From: Mycolicibacterium sp. YH-1 | Lineage (GTDB): Bacteria > Actinomycetota > Actinomycetes > Mycobacteriales > Mycobacteriaceae | Length of the DNA: 64,000 bases | Assembly (NCBI RefSeq): GCF_022557175.1 | Contig: NZ_CP092915.1 | Location: forward strand, 4,774,001 to 4,838,000 | Direction: 5' to 3' | In this document: positions 17,367 to 26,426 of the stretch, piece by piece | Numbering within the stretch: position 1 is the stretch's first letter | Layout: each line of letters begins with the position of its first letter | Translations under genes and position numbers: made by a program | Notes under the pieces: generated by a model | Told to the model about the DNA's origin: nothing | Seen by the model: only the letters and a program-made list of their open reading frames with translations | The model's database searches: none

Positions 17367-18526
17367 CGCTCGCCGAAGCAATGCCCATCCAGGACTTCAA
17401 CGAGCTGCTCGACGTCGTGTTCGACGACCGCGTCACGCAATGGACCGCGGAGGCCGAGGAGACGGAACGCTTCCCGCGCAAACTAATCGAATACCTCGGC
17501 GAGGCTGGGGTGTTCGCGGCCAAGTGGCCGGCCGGCAACCAGCAGTCCGACGTCGCGAAGGTCATCGCGCTCGCCAGAAAGCTCGGGCACCTTGGCTCAG
17601 CCGGCATCGGAGTCGGTGTGGGACTGCATGACTCGGCCATCGCAATCCTGCGGCGCTTCGGCAAGTCGGACTACCTCAAGGACATCGCCGAGCAGGCCAT
17701 TCGCGGCGAGGCCGTGCTCTGCATCGGCGCCTCCGAACAGTCGGGTGGATCCGACCTGCAGATCGTCGGTACCGAGGTGCGGTCCGCACGTGATGGCTTC
17801 GAGGTCAAGGGCATCAAGAAGTTCGTGTCGCTCTCCCCGATCGCCGACCACGTCATGTGCGTGGCACGCAACATAGATCACGACCCGAACAGCAAGCACG
17901 GCAGCGTTGTCGTCATCGCTGTCCCGTTGGCGCAGTGCGATATTCAGGCTCCGTACCGCAAGGTCGGCGCCGGACCGCTCGACACCGCCGCCGTGCATAT
18001 CGACACCTGGGTGCCCGCCGACGCCCTGGTCGCCCGTGCGGGCATCGGCCTGGCAGCGATCTCGTGGGGCCTGGCGCAGGAGCGGATGTCGGTGGCAGGC
18101 CTGGTGTCGTCGTCTGCGCAGCGCGTCCTCGGAATCACGCTGGCGCGCATGATGGCCAGGCGGCAGTTCGGCCATACGCTCTACGAGCATCAGGCGTTGC
18201 GCCTGCGCATGGCGGACCTGCAGGCGCGCGTCGACATGCTGCGCTACGCCCTCGACGGTATCGCCGCGACGGGCAAGCTGGACCTGCGTACCTCCGCGGC
18301 GATGAAGGTCAGCGCCGCCCGCCTCGGCGAGGAGGTGGTCAACGAGTGCATGCACATCTTCGGCGGGTCCGGCTACCTGGTCGACGAGACCCCGCTCGGA
18401 AGATGGTGGCGGGACATGAAATTGGCGCGCGTGGGCGGTGGCACCGACGAGGTGCTGTGGGAACTGGTGGCTTCGGCGATGAAGCCCGACTACGACGGAT
18501 ACGCCGAGTTCAACCAGCTGCCCTAG
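17363..18526 (+). CDS. mbtN: Acyl-ACP dehydrogenase of mycobactin synthesis
   Basis: This 387-residue acyl-CoA-dehydrogenase-fold flavoprotein (FadE14 in M. tuberculosis) introduces the cis double bond in the MbtL-bound acyl chain. Motifs are [13 protein letters not shown], the [29 protein letters not shown] helix and the FAD loop [25 protein letters not shown] take the ATG at 17363 that overlaps the mbtM stop as ATGA; the frame upstream shadows mbtM. The stop shares a CTAG with the convergent mbtK stop. Confidence 0.92.
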   Translation: MTLAEAMPIQDFNELLDVVFDDRVTQWTAEAEETERFPRKLIEYLGEAGVFAAKWPAGNQQSDVAKVIALARKLGHLGSAGIGVGVGLHDSAIAILRRFGKSDYLKDIAEQAIRGEAVLCIGASEQSGGSDLQIVGTEVRSARDGFEVKGIKKFVSLSPIADHVMCVARNIDHDPNSKHGSVVVIAVPLAQCDIQAPYRKVGAGPLDTAAVHIDTWVPADALVARAGIGLAAISWGLAQERMSVAGLVSSSAQRVLGITLARMMARRQFGHTLYEHQALRLRMADLQARVDMLRYALDGIAATGKLDLRTSAAMKVSAARLGEEVVNECMHIFGGSGYLVDETPLGRWWRDMKLARVGGGTDEVLWELVASAMKPDYDGYAEFNQLP

Positions 18527-19155
18527 TCGGGCGGCTGGGGAGCGTCCTCCGGCGTCCGCGGCAGCGCGTACAGAGCCATCCGCCGGTTCGCCATATCGTG
18601 TTCCCCGAGGAACGTGCAGTTCGCCCACTCGCAGATGGCTCGGGCGCCCGTGTTGCGGTGATCAGGGTCGAACATGATGCGCCTGCACTGCGGCTCGAGT
18701 TCGAAAAGGCTGGCCACCACGCGGGGTAGCAGGATCGGGGCGAACCCCCGGTTGACGAAACGCATGTCGGCGATCGCGGCGTGGAGGCCAAGGTCATACG
18801 GATCTGCGGTGTAGCGCGGCGCGATGGAGTCCTTGGCGGCTCGGTACACCTCGAGATAGGCGACGTCCTTGCCGCGAAACGCAACAACGAACGGACGCGA
18901 GTACTCCCCGGCGAGCTGAGCGCGCAGGTAGCCGCGCCACCAGTTCGGCGGGTTGTCGTACTCCCACGCCTCCGCGAGGTGCGGACGGTTCATCCACTCC
19001 GAGATCAGCTCGGCATCGGTATCGGCGTCCGCGAGCCGGAAGTGATACGGCTCGGCCAGCACCGGAGTGGGAGGCGCTGGGACTGAAGCCACCTGCGCGG
19101 TGATCGACGTCAGCTCACGCGGCAGGACGGGCACCGCTTCCTCAATTTCAGTCAT
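18523..19155 (-). CDS. mbtK: Lysine N-acyltransferase of mycobactin synthesis
   Basis: This 210-residue GNAT enzyme of the MbtK/IucB/RhbD siderophore family transfers the fatty acyl chain to the lysine epsilon-amino group of mycobactin. Motifs are [17 protein letters not shown] and the acyl/CoA region [20 protein letters not shown] followed by [20 protein letters not shown]. It converges on mbtN with four shared bases and has its own promoter: a -10 TATTCT (minus strand, 19167-19172) just downstream of a second IdeR box. The two units should be co-repressed by iron. Confidence 0.93.
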   Translation of the reverse strand: MTEIEEAVPVLPRELTSITAQVASVPAPPTPVLAEPYHFRLADADTDAELISEWMNRPHLAEAWEYDNPPNWWRGYLRAQLAGEYSRPFVVAFRGKDVAYLEVYRAAKDSIAPRYTADPYDLGLHAAIADMRFVNRGFAPILLPRVVASLFELEPQCRRIMFDPDHRNTGARAICEWANCTFLGEHDMANRRMALYALPRTPEDAPQPPD

Positions 19156-19182
19156 CTCGACACCCGAGAATACCGGACCAGG

Positions 19183-19201
19183 TAAGGGTAGCTTTACCTA
19201 C
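19183..19201 (-). promoter_or_regulatory. IdeR iron box upstream of mbtK
   Basis: On the minus strand GTAGGTAAAGCTACCCTTA matches TTAGGTTAGGCTAACCTAA at 14 of 19 positions. It lies about 28 bp upstream of the mbtK ATG and directly behind the -10 TATTCT, a position suited to iron-dependent repression. It could also affect the divergent gene starting at 19292. Confidence 0.75.
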
Positions 19202-19291
19202 CTTGCAGTTGCCATCAGCTGCGCCGGTGAATCCAGCCCGTAGCCGCGGCGAGCGTCGGTAATCTGCAGTTCGGCGGCATTTGGGGGGACC

Positions 19292-22200
19292 GTGACCAAC
19301 GAACGGCGAGTGCTCGAACTCCGGATTCACGGGGTGAACAATACGTCGCCCGAATCAATGCTGGGGCTTGAGCCCAACCTCATCGAGATGACCGCGGGCG
19401 ATGCGCTGGGGAGCTTCTGGCGTCCCACCGAACAGGGTCGGACCAAGTCCGAGATTCCAGACGACATCGAGCGCGAGGCCTACTCGTGGGGCAGCATGGC
19501 ACGCAGTTCCCTGGGCGGACCTTCGGGCTTCGGCAAGGTCCTGAGCGGACTGGCACGCGTCGGCTGGACACTGCTGCTGCCGTTCGGTCTGGTGAACGTC
19601 GCCTACTGGACCCGCAGGTTCGACAAAGGACGACGACCCGAACGACAACCGACACCACAACCGCCGCCCCCCGCGACCACAGACGGGGACGAGGACGCGG
19701 ACGACGAGCAGGGCTGGACCCGTGGCCACGGCGCGGCGTCGCTGCGCGTGGCCGGGCTGTTGATCACGCTGATGATGGCGGTCACCGCTTCGGTCATTGC
19801 CCTCGACCTCATCGCCGTCCAGTGCTATGTCGACCTCAGAACGACCGCCGCGGGCGCGGTGGTGTTCGACCCGACGAAGGTATGCACCGTCCTGCCGTCG
19901 TGGCTGGACTTCCTGACGGGAATGGGTCAGGCCAGGCGGCTCGCGCTGCTCAGCCTGGTGCCGGTGCTGCTGATCGGCGCCCTGCTCGGCCTGAGCACCG
20001 CCACTCGGCTCCGCTACGAACAGCCCGATCCCAAGTCGCTCGACGCCGAGGCAGCCAATGCGACCACCACCTGGCCGCTGCTGTCCGCCAAGGGATTCTG
20101 GGCGCACCGGGCCATCACCCGCGTGACGGCCCGACTGCACGTCGCCGCCACGCTGATGCTCGTCACGCTCAGCACCGCATGGCACTACGCCTTCGGGTTC
20201 GGATCGGAGTGCACGCGACGCGGCCAGCTCTTCGGCACGGCCTGTCTCGAACAGGTCATGGCGGGTGACACTCGGGTTCGGGCTGAGGCACTCATCGTGG
20301 TGGCCGGAGTCCTTGTGCTCGTGCTCGTGGTGGTGAGCATCGTCAAGCGCAGCGACTACGCCGTCGACGTCCCGATGCCGAAGAACACCAGCCGCATGCG
20401 AAGCCGAAAACCGCACGCGGACATCTTCTGGTCGGACTGGTTGCCGCTGCTGCTGAGCATCGCACTGTTCGTCATTCAGTCAGCCGTACTGGGGTTCACC
20501 CCGCCGACGGTCGAGCCGGCCGTCGCATTCCTCATGGGGGGTTCGGCGACACCCGCGATCATCCTCACCACGCTGCTCGCACTCGGTCTCTCGGCGTTGA
20601 CATGGCGCCCTTTGACCGACACGTACTTTCGGCACGTGCCCGTCGTGCTCGCGCTGGTATTGATCGTCTTGACGGGGCTCCTCGCATCCTGGCACTCGAC
20701 GACCGCTCGATGGGTGGCCGGCGCGCTGATCCTCGTGGTCGTCGGACTCGTGCTGGGGATCCTGTACGCGCGTCGAAACCCCTACGAGGCCTGGGGCGGT
20801 GCCGCGCCGGGAGTCTTCGTGCTACTGGCCGCGCTGATGGCGATGCTGCTGTCGAGCGCGGTGGCGACGGCCGCGGGAAACTGGTTCAACGGGGCCAATT
20901 CCGCGGCATCCCTTGCCGACACGCTGGCGCCCAGGGCTGTCGAGAGGGGCCCCTGCCCGTTCCCCTGCATCACCGAGCTCAAGCCGCCGAACCTCGAAGT
21001 GCCGCTGCCCTACGCGTGGTTCGGTGCGGCCTGTTTGCCAATCGCACTGCTGTTCGGCGGTGTCATCGCCGTGGTCGTGTACAGGTCGCTGCGGACATGG
21101 AGCGGTCGGACGACAGTGCCGGCCGGATCGGCCGGCGCGGGCGCCGGACTGCCCGACGACCCGCGCCCGTCGGTGTTGCAGCGTCGTAAGCTCGTCGCGA
21201 TTGCACACCGGGCAGAGCCAATGGTCAAGTGGCTAGCCCTGTTTGGGACTGCCGGAATGATGACTGCGGTGGCACTGTCAGCGTTCGGCGACAAGCTGCA
21301 ATCCCCCGATCGCCAGCTTCCCGAGTATCTACAGGCCAGTATCAACCTCGGCATGTGGGTGCTGGCGGCAGGCGGTCTTGGGGTCATCGGCCTGGCGGCG
21401 GGTGGCGCACTCGTCGGCGGTTCTCGACCATTGGGCCTGGCCTGGGATCTGATGTGCTTCCTGCCCCGAGCCGGGCATCCGCTGGCGCCGCCGTGCTATG
21501 CCGAGCGCGTTGTGCCCGAACTTTCCGAGCGGTGTAGGGACTGGCTGTCAGGGGCGGACGGGCGCACGATTGTGCTGTCCGCGCACAGCCTCGGCTCAGT
21601 GCTCGCGGTGGGCGTGTTGCTCTCCGAGCGCATGTTGCAGCCGCGGACCACGAACCCGCAGACCCAATGGATCGATGACGCGTCGCTGTTGTCCTACGGG
21701 AGCCAATTGCGTGCCTACTTCGGCCGAATCTTCCCAGAACTGTTGGGAACCGCGGTGCTTGGCATCCCCGCCTGCCGGTCGAGCCGCCTCGCGTCACCAG
21801 ATCCCTGGCAGGACGAGGTCGACGCGGCGAACGCCGTGCCACCACCTGCGCGCCCCGAGGTGCACAGGAAGTCACTGCTCGGTCGACTAGGCGCAACAAC
21901 GGATGTCCCGGCGACCCCACCACGATGGAAGAGCCTCTGGCGGCGCACCGACTACCTGGGCTTCCCGGTCTGGCGGTACCCGGTCGCCCCGAGCGCCGAA
22001 CAGAACCCACTCGACGTCGTCGCCGCTGAAGTTGTTACCGTCGGCTACCTCGCCGAGATCCAAACGCACAGTGACTATCCGCGAACGCGCGCCTACCAAA
22101 CGGCGTTCACCGAACTCACCGGGAAGGCCAGCGCTGTGAGCGACGATTCCGAACGAGACCGGGTGGCGGAACTTCGCCGGTGGGAGGACGCGGGCGCCAC

Positions 22201-22324
22201 CTGGCAGGTGGTCGCACGCAACCGCCATGGCGTCACGGTGGTGATGCTGCGCTGCGACGGCGGCGAGGAGGTCGACCGGTTCACGTCGAACGACCCTCGG
22301 CTGCTCGAGTTCGTCGGCGGCTAG
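19292..22324 (+). CDS. Large polytopic membrane protein with split hydrolase motifs
   Basis: This 1010-residue protein has not been named to my knowledge. The N-terminus has ELRIHGVNNTSPESML, resembling an alpha/beta-hydrolase oxyanion strand, and REAYSWGSMARSS. A central region of roughly residues 95-740 holds about a dozen hydrophobic helices separated by polar loops, including a QPTPQPPPP tract. The C-terminal soluble part has TIVLSAHSLGSVLAVGVLL (nucleophile elbow-like), RTDYLGFPVW (possible acid) and EIQTHSDYPRTRAYQ (possible His). I read it as a hydrolase fold interrupted by a membrane domain, which is inference. The start is GTG 19292. It converges on the LOG gene with overlapping stops. 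It opens away from mbtK and its IdeR box. Confidence 0.75.
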   Translation: MTNERRVLELRIHGVNNTSPESMLGLEPNLIEMTAGDALGSFWRPTEQGRTKSEIPDDIEREAYSWGSMARSSLGGPSGFGKVLSGLARVGWTLLLPFGLVNVAYWTRRFDKGRRPERQPTPQPPPPATTDGDEDADDEQGWTRGHGAASLRVAGLLITLMMAVTASVIALDLIAVQCYVDLRTTAAGAVVFDPTKVCTVLPSWLDFLTGMGQARRLALLSLVPVLLIGALLGLSTATRLRYEQPDPKSLDAEAANATTTWPLLSAKGFWAHRAITRVTARLHVAATLMLVTLSTAWHYAFGFGSECTRRGQLFGTACLEQVMAGDTRVRAEALIVVAGVLVLVLVVVSIVKRSDYAVDVPMPKNTSRMRSRKPHADIFWSDWLPLLLSIALFVIQSAVLGFTPPTVEPAVAFLMGGSATPAIILTTLLALGLSALTWRPLTDTYFRHVPVVLALVLIVLTGLLASWHSTTARWVAGALILVVVGLVLGILYARRNPYEAWGGAAPGVFVLLAALMAMLLSSAVATAAGNWFNGANSAASLADTLAPRAVERGPCPFPCITELKPPNLEVPLPYAWFGAACLPIALLFGGVIAVVVYRSLRTWSGRTTVPAGSAGAGAGLPDDPRPSVLQRRKLVAIAHRAEPMVKWLALFGTAGMMTAVALSAFGDKLQSPDRQLPEYLQASINLGMWVLAAGGLGVIGLAAGGALVGGSRPLGLAWDLMCFLPRAGHPLAPPCYAERVVPELSERCRDWLSGADGRTIVLSAHSLGSVLAVGVLLSERMLQPRTTNPQTQWIDDASLLSYGSQLRAYFGRIFPELLGTAVLGIPACRSSRLASPDPWQDEVDAANAVPPPARPEVHRKSLLGRLGATTDVPATPPRWKSLWRRTDYLGFPVWRYPVAPSAEQNPLDVVAAEVVTVGYLAEIQTHSDYPRTRAYQTAFTELTGKASAVSDDSERDRVAELRRWEDAGATWQVVARNRHGVTVVMLRCDGGEEVDRFTSNDPRLLEFVGG

Positions 22325-22854
22325 CCGCTCGCGCGCTCCAGGTAGGCGATGGCGCCGGCGGCATCGTCAGCGGAATACACCAGATCAGCTAGGGACACCG
22401 GCAGGAAACCCTCGTCCTCCATCCGCCGAAGCTGCATCATCAAACCGTCGTAGAAGCCGGCAGTGTTCAGCAGCACGACAGGTTTGTCGTGCAGCTTGTG
22501 CTTGCGCAGCTCGAGGATCTCGGTCGCCTCGTCCAGCGTGCCCAGCCCACCCGGCATCACGACAATCGCATCCGACTTCGCGAGCAACTGCGCCTTGCGC
22601 TCGGCGAGATCCCGGGTGATCACCATCTCGTCGGCGTCCGTCCTCGCGAAACTGCGCAGGAACTCCACCGAGACACCGACCAGTCGTCCCCCGGACTCCC
22701 GGACACCGTCGGCGACCACCTTCATCAGCCCGGCATCAGACCCTCCCCACACCAGGGTGTGACCACCGCTGCCGATGAGTTCGGCGAATTCGCGTGCGGG
22801 GCGGGTATAGCGCTCGTCGAGGTCGGAGGCTGACAGGAAGACGCAGACGTTCAC
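22321..22854 (-). CDS. LOG-family protein (cytokinin phosphoribohydrolase-like)
   Basis: This 177-residue Rossmann-like protein belongs to the LOG/TIGR00730 family. The signature PGGxGTxxE appears as VMPGGLGTLDEATEIL, and SGGHTLVWGGSDAGLMKVVADG corresponds to the nucleotide-binding region. LOG enzymes cleave the base from nucleoside 5'-monophosphates, cytokinin ribosides in known cases including M. tuberculosis Rv1205. The start is a GTG overlapping the epimerase stop as GTGA, making it the third gene of a tight operon. Its stop shares CTAG with the convergent membrane-protein gene. Confidence 0.9.
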   Translation of the reverse strand: MNVCVFLSASDLDERYTRPAREFAELIGSGGHTLVWGGSDAGLMKVVADGVRESGGRLVGVSVEFLRSFARTDADEMVITRDLAERKAQLLAKSDAIVVMPGGLGTLDEATEILELRKHKLHDKPVVLLNTAGFYDGLMMQLRRMEDEGFLPVSLADLVYSADDAAGAIAYLERASG

Positions 22855-23471
22855 GTCGAGGGGCTATCGTCCACGATCGTCAGAATGCCAGACGCCGCGT
22901 TCAGCGCGGCGAGGGTTCGCTCGGCCGCGGTGTCGATGTGGACGCGCGGCGCAGGGGGAAGGTCGGACTCGTAGTACGTCCCCGGGCCGTAGAACCTGCC
23001 ATATCGCACGACGACGCCGCGCACTGCGAGCACCGATTCCTCCAGCGAGGCGACGGCGCTTGACTCCGGTCCCGGGGGCATCGTCCACGCGATGCTCTGG
23101 GCCACCACCTTCGTGTGCTGCCAGTCCTCAACGGCGTCGAGGAGGTTGCGCGTGCCCTCGGTCCGAATCCGCGCATTGAGCGACGAGTGCTTCGGCACAT
23201 CCTCGAGATCGTCGGGGAGATCGGTCAGTTCGTGCAGCAGCAGGTCGGGCTCGAACGTGCGAACGGCACGTGCCAACCCCGGACGGTCGAAGACATCGCA
23301 GACGATCGGTTCCGCACCTGCGGCGGCCAACCGGCCGGCCTTGTCCGCCGACCTGGTCATGGCGCCGACCGTGTACCCGGCGCCGACGAGCAGTGGGACA
23401 AGGCGAGTGCCGATAACACCTGTGGCACCGGCGACGTAGATGCGCCTGCCCGACCGCGCCGCCGTGCTCAT
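22851..23471 (-). CDS. NAD(P)-dependent epimerase/reductase-like protein
   Basis: This 206-residue extended-SDR/NmrA-type protein has nucleotide motif YVAGATGVIGTRLVPLLVGAGYTV and acidic CDVFDRPGLARAV, then ELTDLPDD and VVRYGRFYGPGTYYE where epimerases carry the product region. The usual YxxxK pair is not apparent, so catalysis is uncertain. I take the ATG at 23471, which overlaps the upstream secreted-protein stop as ATGA, instead of the longer frame. It is coupled at both ends with neighbours. Confidence 0.82.
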   Translation of the reverse strand: MSTAARSGRRIYVAGATGVIGTRLVPLLVGAGYTVGAMTRSADKAGRLAAAGAEPIVCDVFDRPGLARAVRTFEPDLLLHELTDLPDDLEDVPKHSSLNARIRTEGTRNLLDAVEDWQHTKVVAQSIAWTMPPGPESSAVASLEESVLAVRGVVVRYGRFYGPGTYYESDLPPAPRVHIDTAAERTLAALNAASGILTIVDDSPST

Positions 23472-23704
23472 CGGTGACCTATGACCGGGACAGCCGGGTA
23501 GCCGTAGGGATAGGGCCGCACGGCCTCCGGGAAGTCGCCGATCGCAGGGGGCGCGGGCGACGGGCACGCGACCGCCTCGCCTGCGACGACGCAGACCTTG
23601 GGCAGCGGACTTGGAGCGGCCTGCGCCGCCGGTGCGACACCGAGCGCGACGGTGGCGGCTACCGAGGCCGCCACCGCCGCGATGCGGATTGACTTGATGT
23701 CCAT
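23468..23704 (-). CDS. Small secreted protein, unknown function
   Basis: This 78-residue product has a clear Sec signal peptide (MDIKSIRIAAVAASVAATVA, cleavage expected after AQA) and a 40-residue mature part rich in proline (PSPLPKVCVVAGEAVACPSP, two cysteines that could pair). The ATG at 23704 gives a proper signal sequence. It is the first gene of an operon with the epimerase and LOG genes, linked by ATGA overlap. No function is known. Confidence 0.75.
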   Translation of the reverse strand: MDIKSIRIAAVAASVAATVALGVAPAAQAAPSPLPKVCVVAGEAVACPSPAPPAIGDFPEAVRPYPYGYPAVPVIGHR

Positions 23705-23759
23705 GGCAACGACGCTACGCCGCAATGGCCTACGTTACTGGGCAACTTCCGTTGCTATT

Positions 23760-25190
23760 TCATGGGCCATTCTGCCGGCTCGCAGCGGCCGCCCGGCCAC
23801 CGACGAGGACACCAATGAGCAGCCCGACGAAGGGAACAGCGGCCAGGGCGGTGCTCAACGCGACGCTGCCCCCGGTGACGAGCGTGAAGTTCGACAACAC
23901 CAACCACAGGCTGGCGAGCAAACCGAGACACGCCAGCCCGGGTGCCACGCGGGTCTGCCACGGCCGGCCACCGGCCGCGGTGCGATGACGCGCGAAGTAG
24001 ACCAGCACCGCCACCGAGGTGGTGAGCATCAGCAGCACCATCCCGACGGTCGCCACACCGGCCATCGACCCGAACACCCCGACCAGCGGATCGACGCCGA
24101 ACATCGCGAGCAGGCCCACGATGATGGCCGCGGTGACCGTCTGCACCACCGACGAGAACGCAGGCGAGTGATGCGTCGGGTGCACGGTGCCCAGCCTTGG
24201 CGGGAGCAGACCCCGGCCCGACAGCACGAACTGGTAGCGGGCGATCACGTTGTGGAAGGACAGCACACACGCGAACAGACTGGTCAGCAGAAGCACGTTG
24301 ACGACATCACGGCCCACCCGCCCCAGCATCGCGTCAGTCGTGTCCAACAACATGTTTGCGTCGCCGTTCAGCGTCCGCTGCGCGGTCTCGGCGACCATGT
24401 CGGGGCCGATCGCCACCACGAACGCCCAGCACGTCAACGCATAGAACCCGCCGATGATGAGCACCGCCGCGTAGGTGGCGCGCGGAATCGTGCGCTCGGG
24501 GTCGCGCGCCTCGTCCCGGAACACCGCGGTCGCCTCGAAGCCGATGAATCCGGTCAGAGCGAACAGCACGGCTATGCCCAGCGTGCCGTCGGTGAACACC
24601 TCCGGCCGAAACGACTCAAGCGTCAGGCCGGACGGTCCGGGATTGGCGACGATGACCAGGTCGAGCAGCACGACGATGCCGATCTCGAGGGCCAGCGCGA
24701 CACCGAGCACCTTGGCGCTGAGGTCGATGTGGCGGTACCCGAGCAGCGCGACGATCGCCAGAATCACCAATGAGTAGACCGGCCAGGGCACTTCGGGTCC
24801 ACCGTAGAACCGCACCGTGTCGCCGATCGCCCACCCTATGTAGCCGTAGATGCCGACCTGGATCGCCGTGTAGGCGATGAGCGCCACGACCGCGATGCCG
24901 GTACCCATCCGGTGCCCGAGCCCCACTGTCACGTATGAGAAGAACGCGCCCGCCTCCGGCACGTGTGGCGTCATCGCGACGAAACCGATGCTGAAGAGGA
25001 GCAACACCATCGCCGCGATGAGGAAGCCGACCGGTGCACCCGCGCCATTGCCCAGGCCCATGGCCAGCGGCATGTTGCCGCCGATGACGGTCAGCGGTGC
25101 CGCCGCGGCGACCACCATGAAGACGACAGCGACGCTGCCCAGGCGCCCGGTGAGGCGTTGTCCCGCTTGGGGTGTGACATTCGTGGTCAT
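23760..25190 (-). CDS. APC-family amino acid permease
   Basis: This 476-residue transporter has about twelve helices. The helix 1 motif VAAAAPLTVIGGNMPLAMGLGNGAGAP and the later GFIGFEATAVFRDEARDPERTIPRATY (the amphipathic loop of the APC superfamily) identify it as an amino acid/polyamine-type permease. The start overlaps the stop of the P1 aminopeptidase gene (ATGA), so the transporter and peptidase are coupled; import of amino acids or peptides for cleavage, or handling of the released amino acid, are both possible. Confidence 0.9.
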   Translation of the reverse strand: MTTNVTPQAGQRLTGRLGSVAVVFMVVAAAAPLTVIGGNMPLAMGLGNGAGAPVGFLIAAMVLLLFSIGFVAMTPHVPEAGAFFSYVTVGLGHRMGTGIAVVALIAYTAIQVGIYGYIGWAIGDTVRFYGGPEVPWPVYSLVILAIVALLGYRHIDLSAKVLGVALALEIGIVVLLDLVIVANPGPSGLTLESFRPEVFTDGTLGIAVLFALTGFIGFEATAVFRDEARDPERTIPRATYAAVLIIGGFYALTCWAFVVAIGPDMVAETAQRTLNGDANMLLDTTDAMLGRVGRDVVNVLLLTSLFACVLSFHNVIARYQFVLSGRGLLPPRLGTVHPTHHSPAFSSVVQTVTAAIIVGLLAMFGVDPLVGVFGSMAGVATVGMVLLMLTTSVAVLVYFARHRTAAGGRPWQTRVAPGLACLGLLASLWLVLSNFTLVTGGSVALSTALAAVPFVGLLIGVLVGGRAAAASRQNGP

Positions 25191-26296
25191 CGGTTCTCCC
25201 CGATCCTGGTGTCTGCGAGGGCCTGCTGTAGCAGGTCGTGGTCAAGAGCGTGCGCGGTCATGCCGTTGCGGCCGCGCAGCGTGGTGGCGGCCACCATCGC
25301 GTTGAGGATGGCCTCCTCGGTGGCCTCGATCGTCAGGTCGAACAGGCGCGTCATGAGCTGTGGTGCAACCATTCGCAGCGCGATCTCGGGGCGCTGCACG
25401 TTCGCGTCCTCATCCCACGCGTACGGCGGGATACCGCGATTGCCCGTCGCGAACGCCAACATGAGATCACCGCTGTACTGCTCTCCGGTGCCACCCAGGT
25501 TCGCCACCGCGAGGGCGGCTCGCTGCGCCAACCGGGTGCACTGGTGTGGCAGCAGCGGGGCGTCGGTGCCGACGATCACGATGATCGAGCCCGAGCCCGG
25601 TTCGTATCGGGCGGGGGCGCCGGGCAGGGGCACGCGGTCGAGTCCGATCCGCTCGCCGACGGCGACCCCGTTGACCCGGAGTCGCTCCCGGCGCCCGTGG
25701 TTGGCCTGCACCAGGACACCGACGGTGTAGCTGCCCGTCGCGACGTCGGTGACCCGGGACGCGGTGCCGATGCCGCCCTTGAACTCGTGGCAGATCATGC
25801 CGGTTCCGCCACCGACATTGCCCTCCTCGACCGGCCCACCGCTCGCGACGCGCAGGGCCTCGTGGACGTGCTCGGCGCGGACGTGGTGTCCGTTGATGTC
25901 ATTGAGCAGACCGTCGTAGGTCTCCCCGACCACCGGCAGCGACCAGTAGACGCCCTCACCGCGCGCCTCGACCTGGGCGTCGACGAGTGCGTCGCGCACC
26001 ACCCCGACGCTGTGCGTGTTGGTCAGCCCGATCGCCGTGGTGAGTTCGCCCGACTCCCGGATCCACTCGAGGCCGGTCATCTCGCCACTGCCGTTGAGCC
26101 GGTGTGCACCGGCGAAGACGGGTTCGCTCCAGATACCGGCGTGGGGAACCACCACGGTGACACCGGTGTGGACGTCGGGTGGGCCCTCACCATGGAGCGT
26201 GACGTGGCCGACGCGCACGTCGTCCACGTCTGTGATGGCGTTGTTCGGCCCCGTCGGGTGTCGACCGACGATGACGCCGAGATCTCGGGCGCGCAT
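25187..26296 (-). CDS. P1-family (DmpA-type) aminopeptidase
   Basis: This 369-residue N-terminal-nucleophile enzyme of peptidase family S58 includes beta-peptidyl aminopeptidases and L-aminopeptidase D-Ala-esterase/amidase. The self-cleavage site appears as PGSGSIIVIVGTDAPLLPHQ, where Gly-Ser is cut to free the catalytic Ser. Other family blocks are NAITDVDDVRVGHVT, GLTNTHSVGVVRDAL, GNVGGGTGMICHEFKGGIGTASRV and FATGNRGI. The ATG at 26296 has GGAGG upstream. It is operonic with the APC permease and divergent from a TetR gene. Confidence 0.92.
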   Translation of the reverse strand: MRARDLGVIVGRHPTGPNNAITDVDDVRVGHVTLHGEGPPDVHTGVTVVVPHAGIWSEPVFAGAHRLNGSGEMTGLEWIRESGELTTAIGLTNTHSVGVVRDALVDAQVEARGEGVYWSLPVVGETYDGLLNDINGHHVRAEHVHEALRVASGGPVEEGNVGGGTGMICHEFKGGIGTASRVTDVATGSYTVGVLVQANHGRRERLRVNGVAVGERIGLDRVPLPGAPARYEPGSGSIIVIVGTDAPLLPHQCTRLAQRAALAVANLGGTGEQYSGDLMLAFATGNRGIPPYAWDEDANVQRPEIALRMVAPQLMTRLFDLTIEATEEAILNAMVAATTLRGRNGMTAHALDHDLLQQALADTRIGENR

Positions 26297-26426
26297 GGCA
26301 TCCTCCGTGGCAGCGAGTTTTTTTCTCAGTTGGAAAATAATGCGCCTCGGTGGGCCCTCCCGCAAGCGAACGGACAAAATCGAGTCGCTTCGCGGCCTCG
26401 GCACAACGACCGTGGATCATGGACGC

